From contig DASXRC010000053.1 in the NCBI GenBank assembly GCA_036506795.1, positions 1 to 15,609 on the forward strand: a DNA stretch of 15,609 nucleotides, given 5' to 3'. This stretch comes from DASXRC01 sp036506795 (GTDB lineage Bacteria > Actinomycetota > Actinomycetes > Mycobacteriales > Micromonosporaceae). This document shows, piece after piece, positions 12,688 to 15,609 of the stretch (within the stretch, counting starts at the first letter, position 1; every line of letters starts with the position of its first letter). The notes under the pieces were generated by a model. The model was not told where the DNA came from. It searched no databases and saw only the letters and a list, made by a program, of their open reading frames with translations. A program made the position numbers and the translations under genes.

Positions 12688-13818
12688 ATGCGGCAGAGCC
12701 TGCGGTTGGGCCGGATCCTGGGGATTCCGGTGGGGATTCACTGGTCGGTGCTGGTCATCGCGCTGCTGCTAGCCCAGGGGGTGGCGCTCAGCGTCCTGCC
12801 CTCCGCCGCGCCCGGCCGCTCCGGCGTCGCGTACTGGACCGCCGCGGCCCTCGCGAGCATCCTGTTCCTCGCCTCCCTGCTGGCGCACGAGATGTCGCAT
12901 GCGCTTGTCGCCCGGCATTACCGGGTCGGGGTGAAGCGCGTGACGCTGTGGCTGCTCGGCGGGGTCGCCGAGCTTGACGGTGACGCCCCAGACCCGCGGG
13001 CCGACCTGCTCATCGCGCTGGCCGGGCCCGGCGCGAGCGTGGTCAGCGGCGCCGTCTTCCTCGGCGCGGCAGTCGCGTCGGCCACGTTCGGGTGGCCGTC
13101 CGTCCTGGTCGCGTCGCTCGGCTGGCTCGCCGCCGTGAACTTCGTGCTGGCCGTGTTCAACCTGCTACCCGGCGCGCCGCTCGACGGCGGCCGAGTCCTG
13201 CGCGCGGCGCTGTGGTGGCGAAGCGGCGACCGAGCCGCGGCGCAGCGCACGGCGAGCCGGGCGGGCGTCATCGTCGGGATGCTGCTCGTTCTCGGTGGCG
13301 CCGCCGAGGTCCTGTTCACGCGCACGTTGAGCGGACTGTGGCTGGCGTTGATCGGTTGGTTCCTGATGTCGGCGGCCAACGCCGAGCAGGCCGACTCGAC
13401 GGCGCAGCAGGTGCTGGGCGGGGTCACCGTTCGCGAGGCGATGCACACCGATGCCGGGTTCGGGTACGCCAATCAGAGTGTGGACGACTTCGTGAACTCG
13501 GTGGCGCGCTACCGGCGCGAGCGCGCCTTCCCAGTCATCGACTGGGACGGTTCGCCCGTCGGCGTCGTGGACCTCGCCCAGCTCGCCCGCCTGCCGGCGT
13601 CCGCCCGGACCGGCGTACGGCTGCGCGACGTGATTGTGCCCTCCGCGCAGGCGCCGGTGGTTGGGCCCGATGATTCGCTCGCCGGTGTCGCACGCCGGCT
13701 GCGCGTGCCGGGTCCGGGCCTCGCGCTGGTCGTGGCGGACGGGCGGGTCGTCGGCGTCCTCGGCCGCGGCGACCTGTCCCGCGTCGTCCAGCTGGCGGCG
13801 CTGTCCCGGTCGACCTAG
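12688..13818 (+). CDS. M50 site-2-protease homologue with CBS domains
   Basis: A 376-aa intramembrane zinc metalloprotease of the SpoIVFB-like group with C-terminal CBS domains. The zinc site is H67-E68-M-S-H71 in TM2-3, with the third ligand in NLLPGAPLDGGRVLRA (Asp about 166). Six membrane helices precede two CBS repeats (about 246-370; VREAMHTDAGFGYANQSVDDF and VRLRDVIVPSAQAPVVGPDDS), which commonly sense adenine nucleotides. The ATG has GGGAG 4 bases upstream. Such proteases cleave membrane-bound anti-sigma factors or remnants, but no obvious substrate is encoded nearby; RsrA is soluble. It is probably co-transcribed with the preceding small membrane protein. Confidence 0.93.
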   Translation: MRQSLRLGRILGIPVGIHWSVLVIALLLAQGVALSVLPSAAPGRSGVAYWTAAALASILFLASLLAHEMSHALVARHYRVGVKRVTLWLLGGVAELDGDAPDPRADLLIALAGPGASVVSGAVFLGAAVASATFGWPSVLVASLGWLAAVNFVLAVFNLLPGAPLDGGRVLRAALWWRSGDRAAAQRTASRAGVIVGMLLVLGGAAEVLFTRTLSGLWLALIGWFLMSAANAEQADSTAQQVLGGVTVREAMHTDAGFGYANQSVDDFVNSVARYRRERAFPVIDWDGSPVGVVDLAQLARLPASARTGVRLRDVIVPSAQAPVVGPDDSLAGVARRLRVPGPGLALVVADGRVVGVLGRGDLSRVVQLAALSRST

Positions 13819-13821
13819 TCC

Positions 13822-13921
13822 GTCGATCATGGCCCTCTCCGTCGATCATGGCCCTCCCTGTCGATCATGGAGCTGTTGCCGTGAGTTGATCGCGGAAGCA
13901 CGACAACAAGTCCATGATCGG
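13822..13921. repeat. GATCATGG-type intergenic repeat, copy B
   Basis: GTCGATCATGG occurs at 13822, 13841 and 13860, exactly 19 bases apart. The third copy continues into a 23-base arm (13861-13883) that pairs with an inverted arm at 13899-13921 (19 of 23 positions) around a 15-base loop. The element fills most of the spacer between the convergent M50 and CPBP genes, where it could act as a bidirectional terminator. Part of it is homologous to copy A at 968-1023. No protein-coding potential is seen. Confidence 0.75.
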
Positions 13922-13951
13922 CGAAAAGGTGCTTGATCGACGCGGCGGCGC

Positions 13952-14647
13952 CTACAGGTGCCAGGCCATCGCGCCGACGACGTAGCCGAGGCCGTTCGTC
14001 GCCCAGTGCAGGCCCAGCGGCGCCAACAGGCTGCCGCTTCGCCGTCGCAGCTCGCAGAGCACGACGCCGGCGACGAAGGTCGACGCGATGCCGAACGCCA
14101 CCGCGCTCAGGGTCGCGCCGGGGCCGACGCCGAACACCTCGCCGGCCGCGGGGCTTCGACCGGGTAGCCCCAGCGCCGGCAGGACGTGCCAGAGGCCGAA
14201 CAGCGCCGACGAGACCAGCGTCGCCACCGTCGTGCCGCCGACGCGCCGCAGGAGGCCCCACAGGACGCCGCGGAACGCCAACTCCTCGAGGATCACGGTG
14301 TTCACGAGCACCGGGATCGCGCCTCGGACCACCGCCACGTCGACGGCGAAGCGCGCCCGATCATCCAGTAGGGCGGGCCGGAACGCCGGCACCGCGAGCG
14401 CGATCGCGTAGCCGACGGCGACGAGGGCGACGGCCAGGCCGGCCCAGCGCAACCCGCGCGCCCACGTCCCGCGACCGAGCCCGAGCTCCCCGGGCGCGAG
14501 GCCGGCGACCGCCGCGAACCCGACCAGCAGGGCGATCTCCAGGACATGGACGAGGAGGTATGCCGAGTCCAGCATCCGGTTGTTGACGACGTTGACGGCA
14601 GCGAGAGCGACCACGACGGCGGCGACGGCGGACCACCCATACCCCAC
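13952..14647 (-). CDS. CPBP-family (CAAX/ABI) intramembrane metalloprotease
   Basis: A multi-pass membrane protease of 231 aa from GTG 14647. The family active-site motifs are all visible: EELAFRG (E121, E122, R126), FGLWHVL (H154) and LGLHWATN (H214). These correspond to motifs 1, 2 and 3 of the Rce1/CPBP fold. Substrates of bacterial members are mostly unknown. The start is uncertain: GTG 14647 has TTGGGG a few bases upstream, whereas the longest open frame starts with a TTG inside the hairpin at 14688-14701 and is unlikely. The gene lies on the minus strand behind the APC permease, separated by that hairpin. Confidence 0.87.
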   Translation of the reverse strand: MGYGWSAVAAVVVALAAVNVVNNRMLDSAYLLVHVLEIALLVGFAAVAGLAPGELGLGRGTWARGLRWAGLAVALVAVGYAIALAVPAFRPALLDDRARFAVDVAVVRGAIPVLVNTVILEELAFRGVLWGLLRRVGGTTVATLVSSALFGLWHVLPALGLPGRSPAAGEVFGVGPGATLSAVAFGIASTFVAGVVLCELRRRSGSLLAPLGLHWATNGLGYVVGAMAWHL

Positions 14648-14653
14648 AGACCC

Positions 14654-14712
14654 CAACCTTGCACGGGTTGCGGCGTCAACAATGCGCTGACGCCGCAACC
14701 CGCGCGAGGTTG
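14654..14712 (-). terminator. Long nested hairpin after the APC permease gene
   Basis: Arms of 25 bases (14654-14678 and 14688-14712) pair at 23 of 25 positions around a 9-base loop. The innermost 15 pairs are perfect (CGGGTTGCGGCGTCA and complement). Each arm itself contains an inverted AACC...GGTT pair, so alternative smaller hairpins are possible. It starts 18 bases after the permease stop and has no T tract. Position suggests an I-shaped terminator; an operator or small mobile palindrome is also possible. Confidence 0.7.
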
Positions 14713-14729
14713 CGAGGATCTTGAGTGCC

Positions 14730-15609
14730 CTACCGGGTCCGGGTCCGTACGTCGGAATAGGGTTCGCGCTGGCCGAACATGCTTGTCTGTTCGCGGCGGG
14801 CTGGCGCGTTGGCCCCCATTCCGATGCCCTCGTAGACGCGGGGGTTCGTCGCCCGCAGGAGCAGGCCGTAGAGGATGCCGATGACGGCGACCACGGCGTA
14901 CGCGCCGGGCAGCGCCCATGCCTGCGTCGAACCGGGCGGCACTCCCAGGAGAGTGGCGTAGTTGTCGATTCCGGCCCACATCATGTAGAGCAGGCCGATG
15001 AGTGCCAGGCTCGGCGAGATGACCCGCCGCCAGAGGTTCTCCCCCTGCGGGTCGCGGGCGAAATACACGAGGACGGCGATGGCCGTGACCGTGATCAGGG
15101 CCAGTACGCCGAAGCCGCCGGTCGTCCCGAGCCAGAAGAACAGCCTCACGGTCGGGTCCCATCCCGCGATCGCGTACCCCACGATGACCAGCAGCCCGAC
15201 GACGGACTGCGCCACCGAGGCCGCCTGAGGAGCACCATTGCGCAGGTTCGTGCGACCGAGGACGCCGGGCAGAACGTGCTCCCGGCCGAGTGCGAACATG
15301 TAGCGGCCAACGGCGTTGTGGAAGCTCAGCATGGCCGCGAACAGCGAGGTCATGAACAGGACCGTGGCGATCTCGGCCATCGTGGAGTTGGACATCCCGA
15401 ACAGCATGCCCGGGCCCTGGTCTCCCGCGACCTTGGCCACCTCCCCCCCTCCGAAGTGGACCACCATGGCCCACGAGGCGAGTGCGTACACCCCGCAGAT
15501 GACAATCAGCGCCGTGTAGGTCGCAGCCGGAACCGTGCGTCGAGGGTTCTTGCTCTCCTCGGAGAACACCGCGGACGCCTCGAACCCGACGAAGCCCAGC
15601 AGCGCCGTG
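14730..15609 (-). CDS. APC-superfamily amino-acid permease (N-terminus beyond window)
   Basis: The C-terminal 292 residues of a membrane amino-acid or polyamine transporter. The visible part starts in the hallmark segment LLGFVGFEASAVFSEESKNPRRTVP, the TM6 region of APC permeases that carries the conserved glutamate and EE-KNP-R-P motif. At least seven further hydrophobic segments follow, including the family's FxxALGREHVLPGVLGRTN. The C-tail (MGANAPARREQTSMFGQREPYSDVRTRTR) is cytoplasmic and charged. Because the frame continues unbroken to the window edge, an ATG-like start at 15569 is not real. The substrate is not readable. The downstream hairpin probably ends its transcript. Confidence 0.93.
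   Translation of the reverse strand, partial: TALLGFVGFEASAVFSEESKNPRRTVPAATYTALIVICGVYALASWAMVVHFGGGEVAKVAGDQGPGMLFGMSNSTMAEIATVLFMTSLFAAMLSFHNAVGRYMFALGREHVLPGVLGRTNLRNGAPQAASVAQSVVGLLVIVGYAIAGWDPTVRLFFWLGTTGGFGVLALITVTAIAVLVYFARDPQGENLWRRVISPSLALIGLLYMMWAGIDNYATLLGVPPGSTQAWALPGAYAVVAVIGILYGLLLRATNPRVYEGIGMGANAPARREQTSMFGQREPYSDVRTRTR

Noticed and set aside
13822..13871. Three 19-bp-spaced repeats as a CRISPR array
   Set aside because: Units are 11-17 bp with almost no spacer between them, one side is an inverted repeat, and no cas gene is present.
14648..14698. Upstream TTG start for the CPBP protease
   Set aside because: The start codon would be inside the stable hairpin, there is no ribosome site, and the added residues are not membrane-like.

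Overview
The window is very GC-rich, with frequent GTG/TTG starts and a gene set (SigR/RsrA, a WhiB-like protein, a DHA2 exporter with TetR, a small ribosomal protein of the bL37 type) that points to a high-GC actinomycete. Micromonosporaceae or a close relative is my best guess, but the family is not proven from the sequence. The order biotinyl-domain protein, rsrA, sigR ... SRAP, aroA, rsgA matches from memory the Mycobacterium tuberculosis sigH-aroA neighbourhood (Rv3221c-Rv3228), so the core is an old, vertically inherited block.

Layout. 1-~960: right-hand part of an IS30-family insertion sequence, cut by the window edge, next to one copy of a GATCATGG-type intergenic repeat (968-1023). 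1097-3354: a 14-TM drug exporter (minus) and a divergent TetR regulator (plus) around a cluster of operator half-sites. 3351-4057 (minus): a biotin/lipoyl-domain miniprotein and a GNAT acetyltransferase overlapping by 4 bp. 4211-4288 (plus): a 25-aa basic ribosomal protein. 4304-5292 (minus): sigR-rsrA, with a recognisable SigR-type promoter at 5467-5492 and a good upstream GTG start that would make a longer isoform. 5793-6852 (minus): a WhiB-like protein and an alpha/beta hydrolase. 7045-7764 (minus): an SRAP (YedK/HMCES) DNA-crosslinking protein, divergent from aroA-rsgA-hisN-DMT (7866-12062, plus). 12131-13818 (plus): a small membrane stress-protein-like gene and an M50 site-2-protease homologue with CBS domains. 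13836-13921: the second copy of the intergenic repeat. 13952-15609 (minus): a CPBP (CAAX-type) intramembrane protease and the C-terminal part of an APC amino-acid permease, separated by a long nested hairpin.

Functionally the window combines thiol-oxidative stress control (SigR/RsrA), abasic-site protection (SRAP), aromatic amino-acid and probably histidine synthesis (AroA, HisN), ribosome assembly (RsgA, bL37-like) and several membrane proteins. I see no CRISPR array, tRNA, rRNA or defence island. The less ordinary signals are non-coding: the sigR start/promoter arrangement, the dispersed 19-bp-period repeat, repeated leaderless promoter architecture and the nested palindrome near 14.68 kb.
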